A stretch of 62,169 nucleotides of DNA, from positions 1 through 62,169 of the forward strand of contig NZ_CAJKOX010000028.1 in the NCBI RefSeq assembly GCF_905201705.1, given 5' to 3'. The notes under the pieces are model-generated. The model searched no databases, was not told the DNA's origin, and saw only the letters and a list, made by a program, of their open reading frames with translations. A program made the position numbers and the translations under genes. Every line of letters starts with the position of its first letter. The stretch's first letter is position 1. Source of the stretch: an uncultured Marvinbryantia sp. GTDB lineage: Bacteria > Bacillota > Clostridia > Lachnospirales > Lachnospiraceae. Shown here in pieces: positions 9,697-18,306 of this stretch.

Positions 9697-11037
9697 ATGA
9701 GAGAACGATTATTTTATGAGACAACGGTATTTAAGCGAGATCAGAAGTGTGTAAGTAAGGGAGAGGTTTTGTTTGTACCGGATGTGGATGTGGAAAATAA
9801 TGTGATAAATATTTATCCGTCTGTAAGGGGACAAAAATTTGAGGGATTCGGCGGAGCTTTTACAGATTCTGCCGGATATGTATACGCCCAGATGGATGAT
9901 GAGGACCGCAGGAAGCTGATCCATACTTATTTTGATACGGATGAAATGAATTACCGCCTTGGCAGGATCCATCTGGATAGCTGCGATTTTTCCATGGAAC
10001 AGTATGAGGCAATGAGTGACCCGGAAGATAAAGAGATGGAGAGCTTTTCTCTGGAACGCGCCTTTCAGTATGTGATGCCGCTGCTCAGAGATGTGGAAGC
10101 TGTTTCCGGGCGGAAGGTGGAGCTGATGATCTCACCGTGGTCTCCGCCTGCATTCATGAAAACAAATGGGGAGCGGGTTCACGGAGGCTCACTGAAGGAA
10201 GAATACCGCGGATGGTGGGCGCAGTATATATGCCGGTACATCCGGAAGCTTCGCGAGGCAGGCTGCCGCATCACAAGAATGTCTCTGCAGAACGAACCGG
10301 CGGCGGTGCAGACCTGGGATTCCTGTGTTTATACTGCAGAACAGGAAAAAGAATTTCTGCGGGATTTCCTGTATCCGGCTCTGCAGGAGCATGGACTTGA
10401 TGATATTGAAATTTTTATCTGGGACCACAATAAGGAACGGGTATTTGAGCGTGCCTGCAAGATCATTGATGAGACGACCGATCATATGATAACAGGGCTT
10501 GCTTTCCACTGGTACAGCGGAGATCATTTTGAAGCGCTTTCTTATGTAAGAGACCGGTTCCCCGGCAAAAAGCTTATTCTGTCAGAGGCATGTATTGAGT
10601 ACAGCAAATACAGCGCGGATGATTATCTGGCAAATGCACAGAAGTATGCCCATGATATCATCGGCAATCTGAACCAGGGCATGACAGCTTTTTATGACTG
10701 GAATCTTCTTTTGGACGAGACAGGAGGCCCCAATCATGTGGGGAATTTCTGTGATGCACCGTATCTTTATGATACAAAAGAGAAAAAGCTTCTGGAACGC
10801 AACACGCTTTCCTATATCCGTCATTTCAGTCATTTTATCCAGCCGGGAGCAACTTGGATCGGCACAAGCCGGTACACGGATGAAATTGATGCGACGGCAT
10901 TTGAAAAACCGGACGGGGTGATCCAGGCAGTGCTTCTTAACCGTGAAAAAGAAGAAAAAAACGTGAAGCTGCGTATAGAAGGTATGGTCGCGAAGATCTG
11001 CCTTCCGGCGGAATCTATCACGACAGTAACCATTTAA
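9697..11037 (+). CDS. Glycoside hydrolase family 30 (glucosylceramidase-like), cytoplasmic
   Basis: A 446-residue GH30 hydrolase. EGFGGAFTDSAGY near the N-terminus is the GH30 signature, the acid/base is in SLQNEPAAVQTW, and the nucleophile is probably the glutamate in LILSEACIEY. There is no signal peptide, so it acts in the cytoplasm on imported glycosides. Likely activity is beta-glucosidase or beta-1,6-glucanase; substrate is not resolvable here. ATG 9697 has GAGAGGA at 9684-9690; a TTG in frame at 9682 is the alternative. It follows the regulator closely and ends in a strong terminator. Confidence 0.88.
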   Translation: MRERLFYETTVFKRDQKCVSKGEVLFVPDVDVENNVINIYPSVRGQKFEGFGGAFTDSAGYVYAQMDDEDRRKLIHTYFDTDEMNYRLGRIHLDSCDFSMEQYEAMSDPEDKEMESFSLERAFQYVMPLLRDVEAVSGRKVELMISPWSPPAFMKTNGERVHGGSLKEEYRGWWAQYICRYIRKLREAGCRITRMSLQNEPAAVQTWDSCVYTAEQEKEFLRDFLYPALQEHGLDDIEIFIWDHNKERVFERACKIIDETTDHMITGLAFHWYSGDHFEALSYVRDRFPGKKLILSEACIEYSKYSADDYLANAQKYAHDIIGNLNQGMTAFYDWNLLLDETGGPNHVGNFCDAPYLYDTKEKKLLERNTLSYIRHFSHFIQPGATWIGTSRYTDEIDATAFEKPDGVIQAVLLNREKEEKNVKLRIEGMVAKICLPAESITTVTI

Positions 11038-11045
11038 AACAGTAT

Positions 11046-11069
11046 GGGGGACCGTTGGTCCCCTTTTTT
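11046..11069 (+). terminator. Rho-independent terminator after GH30
   Basis: GGGGACC-GTT-GGTCCCC hairpin followed by TTTTTT, 9 bp after the GH30 stop. A textbook intrinsic terminator that closes the sugar operon. Confidence 0.9.
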
Positions 11070-11112
11070 GTTGCCATGCATACGACAAAAATGTCCGGTG
11101 GATGTTTTTAGC

Positions 11113-11156
11113 TGCCATGTATCCGAAGGAAGCTGCCGGTGGAAGGTCCTGTAGGT
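11113..11156 (+). repeat. 44-bp dispersed intergenic repeat, copy A
   Basis: This stretch (TGCCATGTATCCGAAGGAAG ... CTGTAGGT) recurs at 58097-58140 with three mismatches. Both copies follow an intrinsic terminator, and a shared 18-mer TTTTTTGTTGCCATGCAT at 11064-11081 also occurs at 58089-58106. No coding role is visible. Confidence 0.8.
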
Positions 11157-11206
11157 GTGTACGCTGATTGTATATAAAAAAATACAATTCGAAATAGCAT
11201 TAATAG

Positions 11207-11256
11207 TTGACGAAAAGTTTATTAATAGTATAATCGAATTCAGGGCGAAAAGTTTA
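11207..11256 (+). promoter_or_regulatory. Promoter of the XRE/pot operon with paired direct repeats
   Basis: TTGACG (11207-11212), a 16-bp spacer and TATAAT (11229-11234) form a near-consensus sigma-A promoter. The 11-mer CGAAAAGTTTA occurs exactly twice, at 11211-11221 (over the -35/spacer) and 11246-11256 (just past the start site), 35 bp apart. These are good candidates for operators of the XRE-cupin regulator encoded just downstream. Confidence 0.7.
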
Positions 11257-11313
11257 GTAAAAAGTGATTTTTAGTTTAGAACGGCAAGGACAGAAAAAGG
11301 AGAGCGAGGGCAA

Positions 11314-11871
11314 ATGGAACAGGACTATGTGAATGCCCAGATCGGCAAAAAGATAAGAGATCTGCGCAATCGCAACGGGTTGACACAGCAGGATCTTGCA
11401 GACCGGGCGGAGCTGACGAAGGGATTTATTTCGCAGCTTGAGCGCGGGCAGGTATCGCCGTCCATCGTGACGCTGCTGGATCTGATCGAGTGCCTTGGAA
11501 CGACAGCGTCCGATTTTTTCAAGGAAGCGGTGGAGGAACAGATCGTGTTCACGGAGGAAGGCTTTTTTGAAAAGGTAGACGAGGGCGGAAACAGTATTCA
11601 GTGGATCGTGCCGACGGCGCAGAAGTATCAGATGGAGCCGCTTCTGGTGGTGATGCAGCCGCATCAGAGCCTGGATGAGGATAAACCGCACGACGGAGAG
11701 GAATTTGGATATGTGATTTCCGGGAAGCTAAATCTTTATCTGGGAGATCAGGTTTATCATGTAAAGTCGGGAGAAAGCTTTTATTATCCCGCCAAGCGTA
11801 AGCATAGGATAGAAAACCCCGGCAACCGGCCGGCAAAATTTATCTGGGTAAGCACGCCGCCGATGTTTTAA
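11314..11871 (+). CDS. XRE-cupin regulator, probably of the polyamine operon
   Basis: A 185-residue two-domain regulator. The XRE helix-turn-helix (IGKKIRDLRNRNGLTQQDLA, FISQLERGQVSPSI) covers about residues 6-62, and a cupin domain covers 110-185 (EEFGYVISGKLNLYLGD, YPAKRKHRIENPG). This PuuR-like build often senses a small ligand and controls polyamine or amino-acid genes. It is the first gene of the potABCD run, 42 bp before potA, so autoregulation plus control of the transporter is likely. Ribosome site GGAGAG lies upstream of 11314. Confidence 0.85.
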   Translation: MEQDYVNAQIGKKIRDLRNRNGLTQQDLADRAELTKGFISQLERGQVSPSIVTLLDLIECLGTTASDFFKEAVEEQIVFTEEGFFEKVDEGGNSIQWIVPTAQKYQMEPLLVVMQPHQSLDEDKPHDGEEFGYVISGKLNLYLGDQVYHVKSGESFYYPAKRKHRIENPGNRPAKFIWVSTPPMF

Positions 11872-11913
11872 GGCGGGCAATAAAAAATATACAGAAATTA
11901 TGAGGGAGTTGCG

Positions 11914-13353
11914 ATGGAGCAGAGAGAAAATATTATTGAATTAAAACATATCACAAAAACATTTGAGGACGGTTTTCACGCTGTAGAAGATTTCAACCTG
12001 GAGGTGAAGCGTGGAGAATTTGTGACATTTTTGGGACCATCCGGGTGCGGAAAGACGACAACGCTGCGCATGATCGCAGGCTTTGATATTCCGACGGAGG
12101 GGGAAATTCTGCTGAACGGAAAGCCGATCACGAATCTGCCGCCGCATAAGCGTCCGATCAACACGGTGTTTCAGCGCTACGCTCTGTTTCCGCATATGAA
12201 TATTTTTGACAATATCGCATTTGGTCTGAAGCAGAAAAAGACGCCGAACAACGTGATCGAAAAGAAGGTCAAAAAGGTTCTGGAGCTGGTGGATCTGGAG
12301 GGCTTTGAGAATCGCCGCGTTTCCACGCTTTCCGGCGGGCAGCAGCAGCGTGTTGCAATCGCGCGCGCGGTAGTAAATGAACCGGAAATCCTGCTTTTGG
12401 ATGAGCCGCTGGGCGCGTTGGATCTGAAGATGCGCAAGGAGATGCAGCTGGAGCTGAAGGCGATGCACAAGGAGCTTGGCATCACATTTATTTATGTGAC
12501 GCACGATCAGGAAGAGGCGCTTACCATGTCGGATAAGATCGTGGTAATGTCCGAGGGAAAGACGCAGCAGATCGGTACGCCGGAGGATATTTATAATGAA
12601 CCGAAAAATGCTTTTGTTGCGGACTTTATTGGAGACAGTAATATTTTCAACGGCATTATGACAGGGCACCTGCGGGCACGTTTCTGCGGCGGTGAGTTTG
12701 AATGTGTGGATGATGTGGAAGAGGGTACGCATATCACAGCGGTTGTTCGTCCGGAGGATGTGATATTGACGGCTCCGCAGGACGGCACGATCCGCGGCGT
12801 GGTAACCTCTGTGATATTTAAAGGGATGCATTATGAGATCACGGTGGCATCCGGTAAAAATGAGATGGTGATCCAGTCGGTGAAATCCGCGAAACCGGGG
12901 GATCCGGTGGGAATGCGCGTAGAACCGGATAATATTCATATTATGATCGCAGAAGATCACACAAATATTTTTGCAGTGGAAATTAATAAGAATCACAGGC
13001 TGGAGTATAACGGCGAGGTTCTGGATACCAGTCTGACAAAAATCATCAAGGGAAGTAAGCGCGCGGAGGACGGGACGCTTCTGGATGCATCGGGTGAAGA
13101 GATCGATCCGCGCAAGATCCGCGTGATGGCGGCGATCGGTCCGAATGATATAAAAATGACGGATCATCAGGATGAAGGGCTTGTGCAGGGCTACATCAGC
13201 AACTTAATCTACAAGGGCGACCACTACAGCTATGTCATACACACGGATATGGGGCAGGATTTTGTAGTGAATGATGAGTATCTGTGGAATATGGACGACC
13301 AGGTGGGGCTGATCATGCCGGTAGAAAAAATGAAATTTTCGGTGAAAAGATAG
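11914..13353 (+). CDS. potA: Spermidine/putrescine ABC transporter ATPase
   Basis: A 479-residue PotA-type ATPase. It has Walker A (GPSGCGKTT near residues 40-48), signature LSGGQQQRV, Walker B ILLLDEPLGALD and an H-loop in YVTHDQEEALTMSD. It is about 100 residues longer than a typical PotA: the C-terminal TOBE-like part appears expanded, with a second beta-rich block from about 350 to 479. Such extended forms occur in Clostridia. It is the second gene of the operon, and potB starts 11 bp after its stop. The polyamine substrate is inferred from the PotB/C/D companions and the flanking decarboxylase. Confidence 0.9.
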   Translation: MEQRENIIELKHITKTFEDGFHAVEDFNLEVKRGEFVTFLGPSGCGKTTTLRMIAGFDIPTEGEILLNGKPITNLPPHKRPINTVFQRYALFPHMNIFDNIAFGLKQKKTPNNVIEKKVKKVLELVDLEGFENRRVSTLSGGQQQRVAIARAVVNEPEILLLDEPLGALDLKMRKEMQLELKAMHKELGITFIYVTHDQEEALTMSDKIVVMSEGKTQQIGTPEDIYNEPKNAFVADFIGDSNIFNGIMTGHLRARFCGGEFECVDDVEEGTHITAVVRPEDVILTAPQDGTIRGVVTSVIFKGMHYEITVASGKNEMVIQSVKSAKPGDPVGMRVEPDNIHIMIAEDHTNIFAVEINKNHRLEYNGEVLDTSLTKIIKGSKRAEDGTLLDASGEEIDPRKIRVMAAIGPNDIKMTDHQDEGLVQGYISNLIYKGDHYSYVIHTDMGQDFVVNDEYLWNMDDQVGLIMPVEKMKFSVKR

Positions 13354-13364
13354 GAGGGGGAGCG

Positions 13365-14162
13365 ATGGGAAAAATATCATTTTCCAGAAAAAGTCTGGGA
13401 ATCCCCTATGCGCTTTTTCTGGCGCTTTTTGTGGTTGCGCCGCTTCTGGTGCTGATCTATTACGCGTTCACAAACGGGCAGGGGCAGTTTACGCTGTCAA
13501 ATCTGACCGGGTTTTTCACGAACCCGAACACGCTGGGAACGCTTTGCTACAGCTTTGCAATCTCGCTCACGACGACAGCAGTCTGTCTGCTGCTTGCATA
13601 CCCAACGGCGTATATTCTTGCAAAGAGTAAACTGAAAGCAAAGTCGGTGATCGTGATGATTTTTATTATGCCGATGTGGATAAATTTTTCTCTGCGCATT
13701 ACGGCGCTGAAGGAAATTCTTACATTAATTGAAAATAACCTGGCATATTATCCGTTTCTTAACGCGGTAATTGGCATGACCTATGATTTTCTTCCGTTTA
13801 TGATCCTGCCGATCTACAATACGATCGTGAAGCTGGATGAATCGCTGCTGGAGGCGGCGCGGGATCTGGGGGCGAATGACCGCGAAGCATTTTTAAAAGT
13901 GACATTGCCGCTCTCGGTGCCGGGAATCGTAAGCGGTATTGCTATGGTATTTCTGCCGGCAATGACAAACTATGTGGTGCTGGATATGCTGTATAACAGC
14001 ACATACATTATGGGAAGTCTGATCAGCAGTTATTTTGCGGCTTATAACTGGAACGGCGGTTCGATGATCGCACTGATCCTTCTGGCGATTATCTGTCTGT
14101 TTACGCTGCTGACGAAGGGTATGGAAGAGGAAGAAAATCCGAGAGGGGGTGCACTGCTATGA
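13365..14162 (+). CDS. potB: Spermidine/putrescine ABC transporter permease
   Basis: A 265-residue permease with six transmembrane segments. The EAA loop (LLEAARDLGANDREAFLKVT) lies near residues 162-182. ATG 13365 has TAGGAGGGGG just upstream; the longer frame from 13284 overlaps potA and is rejected. Its stop overlaps the potC start by 4 bp (ATGA). Confidence 0.9.
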   Translation: MGKISFSRKSLGIPYALFLALFVVAPLLVLIYYAFTNGQGQFTLSNLTGFFTNPNTLGTLCYSFAISLTTTAVCLLLAYPTAYILAKSKLKAKSVIVMIFIMPMWINFSLRITALKEILTLIENNLAYYPFLNAVIGMTYDFLPFMILPIYNTIVKLDESLLEAARDLGANDREAFLKVTLPLSVPGIVSGIAMVFLPAMTNYVVLDMLYNSTYIMGSLISSYFAAYNWNGGSMIALILLAIICLFTLLTKGMEEEENPRGGALL

Positions 14163-14962
14163 TGAAGAAAGTCTGGAAAGGCGTGATAATTGCATTTGTC
14201 CTGTTGTTTTTATATCTGCCGATTCTTGTTCTGGCAGTGTACAGCTTTACGGATGCCACACAGATTGGCGCGATCCGTGGATTTTCTCTGAAAAATTATG
14301 TGACATTATTTACGACGCCTGAGCTGCGGGATATGATCGTTGGAACGATCGCACTGGCATTTTCGGCGGCAGCGATTGCAACGCTGCTCGGTACGATGGG
14401 GGCAATTGGTTCTTTTTACAGCGGAAAGCGCGTATCATCTGCACTTTCCACAGTGAACCAGGTGCCGGTCGTGAATGCGGATGTTGTGACCGGATTTTCT
14501 ATCTGCATCCTGCTTGTAGTGGTTCTGGGGGTGAGCAAGGATACCTTTGTGCCGCTGCTCGCAGGCCACGTGACATTATGCGCACCGTTTGTTTTCCTGT
14601 CGGTTGTCCCGAAGCTGAAGCAGATGGATCCGAGCATTTATGAGGCAGCGCTGGATCTGGGGGCAACGCCGGCGGAAGCGCTCTGGAAGGTCGTGATTCC
14701 GCAGATCCTTCCGGGAATCGTGTCCGGCTTTGCGCTGGCGGTTACACTGTCTCTGGACGATTATTTTGTTGCAACTTATACAAAGCCGGCTACCTTTGAC
14801 ACCATCAGTACCTACGTGGTAAATGCAACGAAAGGTTCTCAGACAACGATCAAAACGGCGCTGTGGGCATTGTCTACGGTAATCTTTGCGGTCGTTATTC
14901 TGATCGTTGTTCTGATGAACCTGCGGGCTCAGAAAGAGCCATCGGAAAGGGCGGAGGTGTGA
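14159..14962 (+). CDS. potC: Spermidine/putrescine ABC transporter permease
   Basis: A 267-residue permease with a PotC-like N-terminus (PILVLAVYSFTDA) and EAA loop YEAALDLGATPAEALWKVV near residues 160-180. It is coupled to potB by an ATGA overlap. A second ATG at 14162 is an equally possible start. potD begins 5 bp after its stop. Confidence 0.9.
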   Translation: MMKKVWKGVIIAFVLLFLYLPILVLAVYSFTDATQIGAIRGFSLKNYVTLFTTPELRDMIVGTIALAFSAAAIATLLGTMGAIGSFYSGKRVSSALSTVNQVPVVNADVVTGFSICILLVVVLGVSKDTFVPLLAGHVTLCAPFVFLSVVPKLKQMDPSIYEAALDLGATPAEALWKVVIPQILPGIVSGFALAVTLSLDDYFVATYTKPATFDTISTYVVNATKGSQTTIKTALWALSTVIFAVVILIVVLMNLRAQKEPSERAEV

Positions 14963-14967
14963 TAAGG

Positions 14968-16743
14968 ATGAAAAAGAAAAAGCATTTTTTCGAACGCCGT
15001 CCGTTCGCCCGCGCGATACTTCCGGGAGGTACGGGGAGCGAATGGAAAAAAAGAATTGCTGCGGCGGTTCTCTGCAGCGTCTTACTGTGTGATGCGATGC
15101 CTGTGATCACATTTGCAGCCAGTGACGCGCAGGAAAATACAACACAGACAGCAGGAGATGCGCAGGCGGATGCAACACAGGTGGCAGGAGACGCACAGGC
15201 GGATACAACGGAAACAGCAGGAGACGCGCAGGCAGATGCAACACAGGCAGCAGGAGACGCACAGGCGGATGCAACGGAAACAACAGGAGACGCGCAGGCA
15301 GATGCAACGGAAACAACAGGAGATATGCAGGCGGAACAGCCGGGAAACATCCCGGAGGTTACGCTGCGGGTGTGCAACTGGGAGGAATATATTGACCTTG
15401 GCGACTGGGATGAGGAAGAGACGATCGATCTGGAGAGCGGGGACGTTATCGGCATAAATTCCATGGTGGAGGATTTCGAGGAGTGGTATCTGGAAACCTA
15501 TGGGATTAAGGTAAATGTGGAGTATTCTACCTTTGGAACAAACGAGGATCTCTACAATATGCTGACTTTGGGTGATGAATACGACCTCGTCTGCCCTTCC
15601 GAGTACATGATCATGAAGCTGATGGCGCAGGGGCAGCTTGTGCCGCTGTCGGAGGAATTTTTTGACACATCGGATGAAAATAATTATTATATAAATGGAG
15701 TATCTCCCTATATCCGTTCGATTTTTGAGACAAAAGAGATTAACGGAGAGGCATGGGCGAAGTACGCAGCAGGCTATATGTGGGGCATCACCGGGATCGT
15801 GTACAATCCCGATCTTGTGTCGGAGGAGGATGCATCGAGCTGGAAGATTTTAGACGATCCGGCGTATTACCGGCAGGTGACGATCAAGGACAATGTGCGT
15901 GATTCTTATTTTGCGGCAGTGGGCGCACTGAAATCAGATTTACTTACGTCTGAGGAATTTCTGCAGGATGCGGATTATCAGAAAAACCTCGAAGAGGAGA
16001 TGAACGATACATCTTCCGAGACGATCGCATTGGTGCAGGATTATTTACAGGATGTGAAAAATAACGCATATTCTTTTGAGACAGATTCCGGAAAAGCAGA
16101 TATGGTGACGGGAAAGGTGGCGGCAAACTACCAGTGGTCCGGCGATGCAGTGTATACCATGGATCAGGCGGATGAGGATGAGTTTACGCTGGCGTTTGCG
16201 GTGCCGAAGGAATCCACCAATATTTATTTTGACGGCTGGGTGATGCTGAAAAACGGTATCAGAGGCGACGCAGCAAAGCAGCACGCTGCCGAGGCGTTCA
16301 TTAATTTTAACTCCAGAGCGGATAATGTTATCCGCAATATGTATTATATCGGTTACACCTCTGTGATTTCCGGCGGAGAGGATGAGCGGATTTTTGAGTA
16401 TGCCGACTGGTGCTATGGCGCCGAAGAGGATGAGGAAGAGGTTGTTGATTATGATATCAGCTATTTCTTTACAGAGGATGAAAACAGTGAGGATTATGTG
16501 ATCACGGCTCCGGCGGACCAGGTGGGACGACAGCTTTCTGCGCAGTATCCGTCGCAGGATGCGATTGCAAGGTCGTCGATCATGATCTATTTTGATGATG
16601 CGCAAAATGAAGCGATTAACAAAATGTGGATCAGTGTGCGCTGCTTTAATATCAACGATATGCCAGTGTGGGCGTGGGTGCTGATCGCGCTGGCAGTTGT
16701 CGCGGGAGTTACAGCGCTGGCAGTGAAAAGACGCAGACGATGA
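14968..16743 (+). CDS. potD: Polyamine-binding protein PotD with repeat linker and C-terminal membrane anchor
   Basis: A 591-residue protein, far longer than the usual ~350. An N-terminal signal/transmembrane region (about residues 30-50) is followed by a low-complexity linker of five 11-residue repeats (AGDAQADATQV type). The PotD fold follows (LRVCNWEEYIDLGDW, YDLVCPSEYMIMKLM, WGITGIVYNPDLV, DNVRDSYFAAVGAL). A hydrophobic helix, VWAWVLIALAVVAGVTALAV, plus RRRR at the end looks like a membrane anchor. There is no lipobox, so the C-terminal helix probably replaces lipid anchoring. ATG 14968 follows GGAGGTG at 14953-14959. Its stop overlaps the next small ORF by ATGA. Confidence 0.88.
   Translation: MKKKKHFFERRPFARAILPGGTGSEWKKRIAAAVLCSVLLCDAMPVITFAASDAQENTTQTAGDAQADATQVAGDAQADTTETAGDAQADATQAAGDAQADATETTGDAQADATETTGDMQAEQPGNIPEVTLRVCNWEEYIDLGDWDEEETIDLESGDVIGINSMVEDFEEWYLETYGIKVNVEYSTFGTNEDLYNMLTLGDEYDLVCPSEYMIMKLMAQGQLVPLSEEFFDTSDENNYYINGVSPYIRSIFETKEINGEAWAKYAAGYMWGITGIVYNPDLVSEEDASSWKILDDPAYYRQVTIKDNVRDSYFAAVGALKSDLLTSEEFLQDADYQKNLEEEMNDTSSETIALVQDYLQDVKNNAYSFETDSGKADMVTGKVAANYQWSGDAVYTMDQADEDEFTLAFAVPKESTNIYFDGWVMLKNGIRGDAAKQHAAEAFINFNSRADNVIRNMYYIGYTSVISGGEDERIFEYADWCYGAEEDEEEVVDYDISYFFTEDENSEDYVITAPADQVGRQLSAQYPSQDAIARSSIMIYFDDAQNEAINKMWISVRCFNINDMPVWAWVLIALAVVAGVTALAVKRRRR
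15151..15330 (+). repeat. 33-bp tandem repeats inside potD
   Basis: Five consecutive 33-bp units start at 15151, 15184, 15217, 15250 and 15283, with a partial sixth from 15316. They encode AGDAQADATQV-like 11-mers that form an acidic, Ala-rich spacer between the signal region and the binding domain. The repeat number is likely to vary between strains. Confidence 0.9.
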
Positions 16744-16880
16744 GCCAGGAATTGATGAGTCAAGGATCGATGAACCAGGGATCGATGAGCCAGGAATCAA
16801 TGAGCCAGGGATCGATGAACCAGGGATCAATGAGCGCAGGGATCGATGAGTCAGGGAGCGATGAGCGCAGGGATCGATGG
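16740..16880 (+). repeat. 15-bp tandem repeats between potD and the saccharopine-dehydrogenase-like gene
   Basis: About nine imperfect units of ATGAGCCAGGGATCG. The first six are exactly 15 bp; later ones alternate 16, 15 and 16 bp, so the reading frame of the repeat shifts in the second half. Confidence 0.85.
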
Positions 16881-16940
16881 GATCCGGGACGCGTCTGTGC
16901 CGCTTTGGAAGAGAGTGAAAGAGAGGAAACGTTATCATGA
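16740..16940 (+). CDS. 66-residue MSQGS-repeat ORF coupled at both ends
   Basis: A small ORF whose ATG overlaps the potD stop (ATGA, 16740-16743) and whose TGA overlaps the next gene's ATG (ATGA, 16937-16940). The first half is pentapeptide repeats MSQEL, MSQGS, MNQGS, MSQES, MSQGS, MNQGS; the rest is charged (DERRDRWDPG ... EESEREETLS). No family is recognised. The exact 4-bp overlaps on both sides argue for translation through the region. It could instead be a repeat expansion that only passes ribosomes to the downstream gene. Confidence 0.45.
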   Translation: MSQELMSQGSMNQGSMSQESMSQGSMNQGSMSAGIDESGSDERRDRWDPGRVCAALEESEREETLS

Positions 16941-18190
16941 GGATGATGCTGGTAGGAGCGGGTGCTGTCGGGGAGAGCATTCTGAAGATCATGCAGTGGA
17001 GGGATCCGGAAGGCACATGGCTTCCCTATGTGCTGATCTGCGATTATGATGCGAAAAGAGCGCGGGAAGTGGCGGCGATGCTTGGAGATGATACGCGCTT
17101 TGCAGTGTCGAAGGTGAATGCGACAGATCGGGAGGAAATGAAGCAGCTCATCCGCACACATCATATTGATTTTGTGATGGATGCAGCGCCTCCCTTTGCA
17201 AGCAACATGATATTTGACGCGGCATTTGAGACAGGCTGCAATTATGCCAGCATGGGCACCTGGTCGGTGCCGATGGATGAGCCGGCTTACGGCCTGGGCA
17301 TCGAAAACAGCTATCTGGAGCCAATGACGAAATACAATTTTGACCGTCATGAGGCATGGCACGCGAAGGGGCAGATGGCGGTGATCTGTCTTGGGATCGA
17401 TCCGGGTGTTGTAAATGTATTTGCAAAATATGCAGCCACAGAGCTGCTGGATGAAATTTATGAGGCGCATGTGAAGGATGGAGGCAATCTGTCTGTCCCC
17501 GGAGCAGATCCTGACGACATCATGTTTGGTTTTAATGTGTGGACTGTGCTGGATGAGGTGATGAACCCAAATGTGGAATATGATGAGGATAAAGGCGGAT
17601 TTCTTGTGGAAAAAGCGTTTGCCGGGCAGGAGACCTTTGAGATGCCGGAGGGCGTCGGATGCAACACACTGGTGAAGGTGGAGCATGAGGAGGTTGTGAC
17701 ATTGCCGCGCTATCTGAAGCAGTACGGTCTGAAGAAAGCAACCTTCAAGATCAGTCTCGACGAAAATCTTATCACAGCCTTAAAGGTGCTGGATAAGCTG
17801 GGGCTGCGCGGCATCCATCCGGTGCAGGTGGGAGATGTGCAGGTCGTACCGCGCGACGTGGTGGCGGCGTGCGCGCCGCAGCCGAAGGATATTGGCGATG
17901 AGATGACCGGTATGATGCTGGTAGGTGTTCATTGTATTGGAAAGAAGGACGGGAAGAGGAAGGAATACTTCCTGTATCAGCCCTTCGATAACCAGGAATC
18001 TATGAAACGCTGGGGCAGCCAGGCGGTGACGGCTCAGACCGGTTTTGGGGCGGCGCTGGCGTTGGAGCTGATCGGGCGTGGTATCTGGAAGGACGCCGGG
18101 GTATTCTCACCGGAATACTTTGATCCGAAGCCGTATCTGAAGCTGATGGAAGAAAGCGGATATCGCTATGAAATAAAGGAAATGTTGTAA
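16937..18190 (+). CDS. Saccharopine-dehydrogenase family oxidoreductase (possible carboxy(nor)spermidine synthase)
   Basis: A 417-residue NAD(P)-dependent enzyme. The Rossmann motif is MLVGAGAVGESIL near residues 4-16, followed by DFVMDAAPPFASNMIFDAAFE and CLGIDPGVVNVFAKYA, typical of the saccharopine dehydrogenase / carboxynorspermidine synthase family. GAGAGGA precedes the start. It is the last gene of the pot operon, so a polyamine role (reductive condensation of a diamine with an aldehyde) fits better than lysine synthesis, but no partner carboxyspermidine decarboxylase is in the window. Family is secure; substrate is inferred. Confidence 0.8.
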   Translation: MRMMLVGAGAVGESILKIMQWRDPEGTWLPYVLICDYDAKRAREVAAMLGDDTRFAVSKVNATDREEMKQLIRTHHIDFVMDAAPPFASNMIFDAAFETGCNYASMGTWSVPMDEPAYGLGIENSYLEPMTKYNFDRHEAWHAKGQMAVICLGIDPGVVNVFAKYAATELLDEIYEAHVKDGGNLSVPGADPDDIMFGFNVWTVLDEVMNPNVEYDEDKGGFLVEKAFAGQETFEMPEGVGCNTLVKVEHEEVVTLPRYLKQYGLKKATFKISLDENLITALKVLDKLGLRGIHPVQVGDVQVVPRDVVAACAPQPKDIGDEMTGMMLVGVHCIGKKDGKRKEYFLYQPFDNQESMKRWGSQAVTAQTGFGAALALELIGRGIWKDAGVFSPEYFDPKPYLKLMEESGYRYEIKEML

Positions 18191-18240
18191 ATACAATATA
18201 TTAAACGGAAACGGTGAGGAGAACGAAATCCCGATATTAT

Positions 18241-18270
18241 TTGACACGGATAACCTTTTTATAGTATGAT
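18241..18270 (+). promoter_or_regulatory. Promoter of the gmk-like/holB/ricT operon
   Basis: TTGACA (18241-18246), 18-bp spacer, TATGAT (18265-18270), 36 bp before the first gene. A good sigma-A match. Confidence 0.7.
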
Positions 18271-18306
18271 TAAAGATGCGAGAACATAGCAGTAAAGAGG
18301 GCCGAA

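Noticed and set aside
11941..13167. 408-codon minus-strand frame opposite potA
   Set aside because: Composition is His/Arg/Leu-rich shadow sequence and potA is unmistakable on the plus strand.
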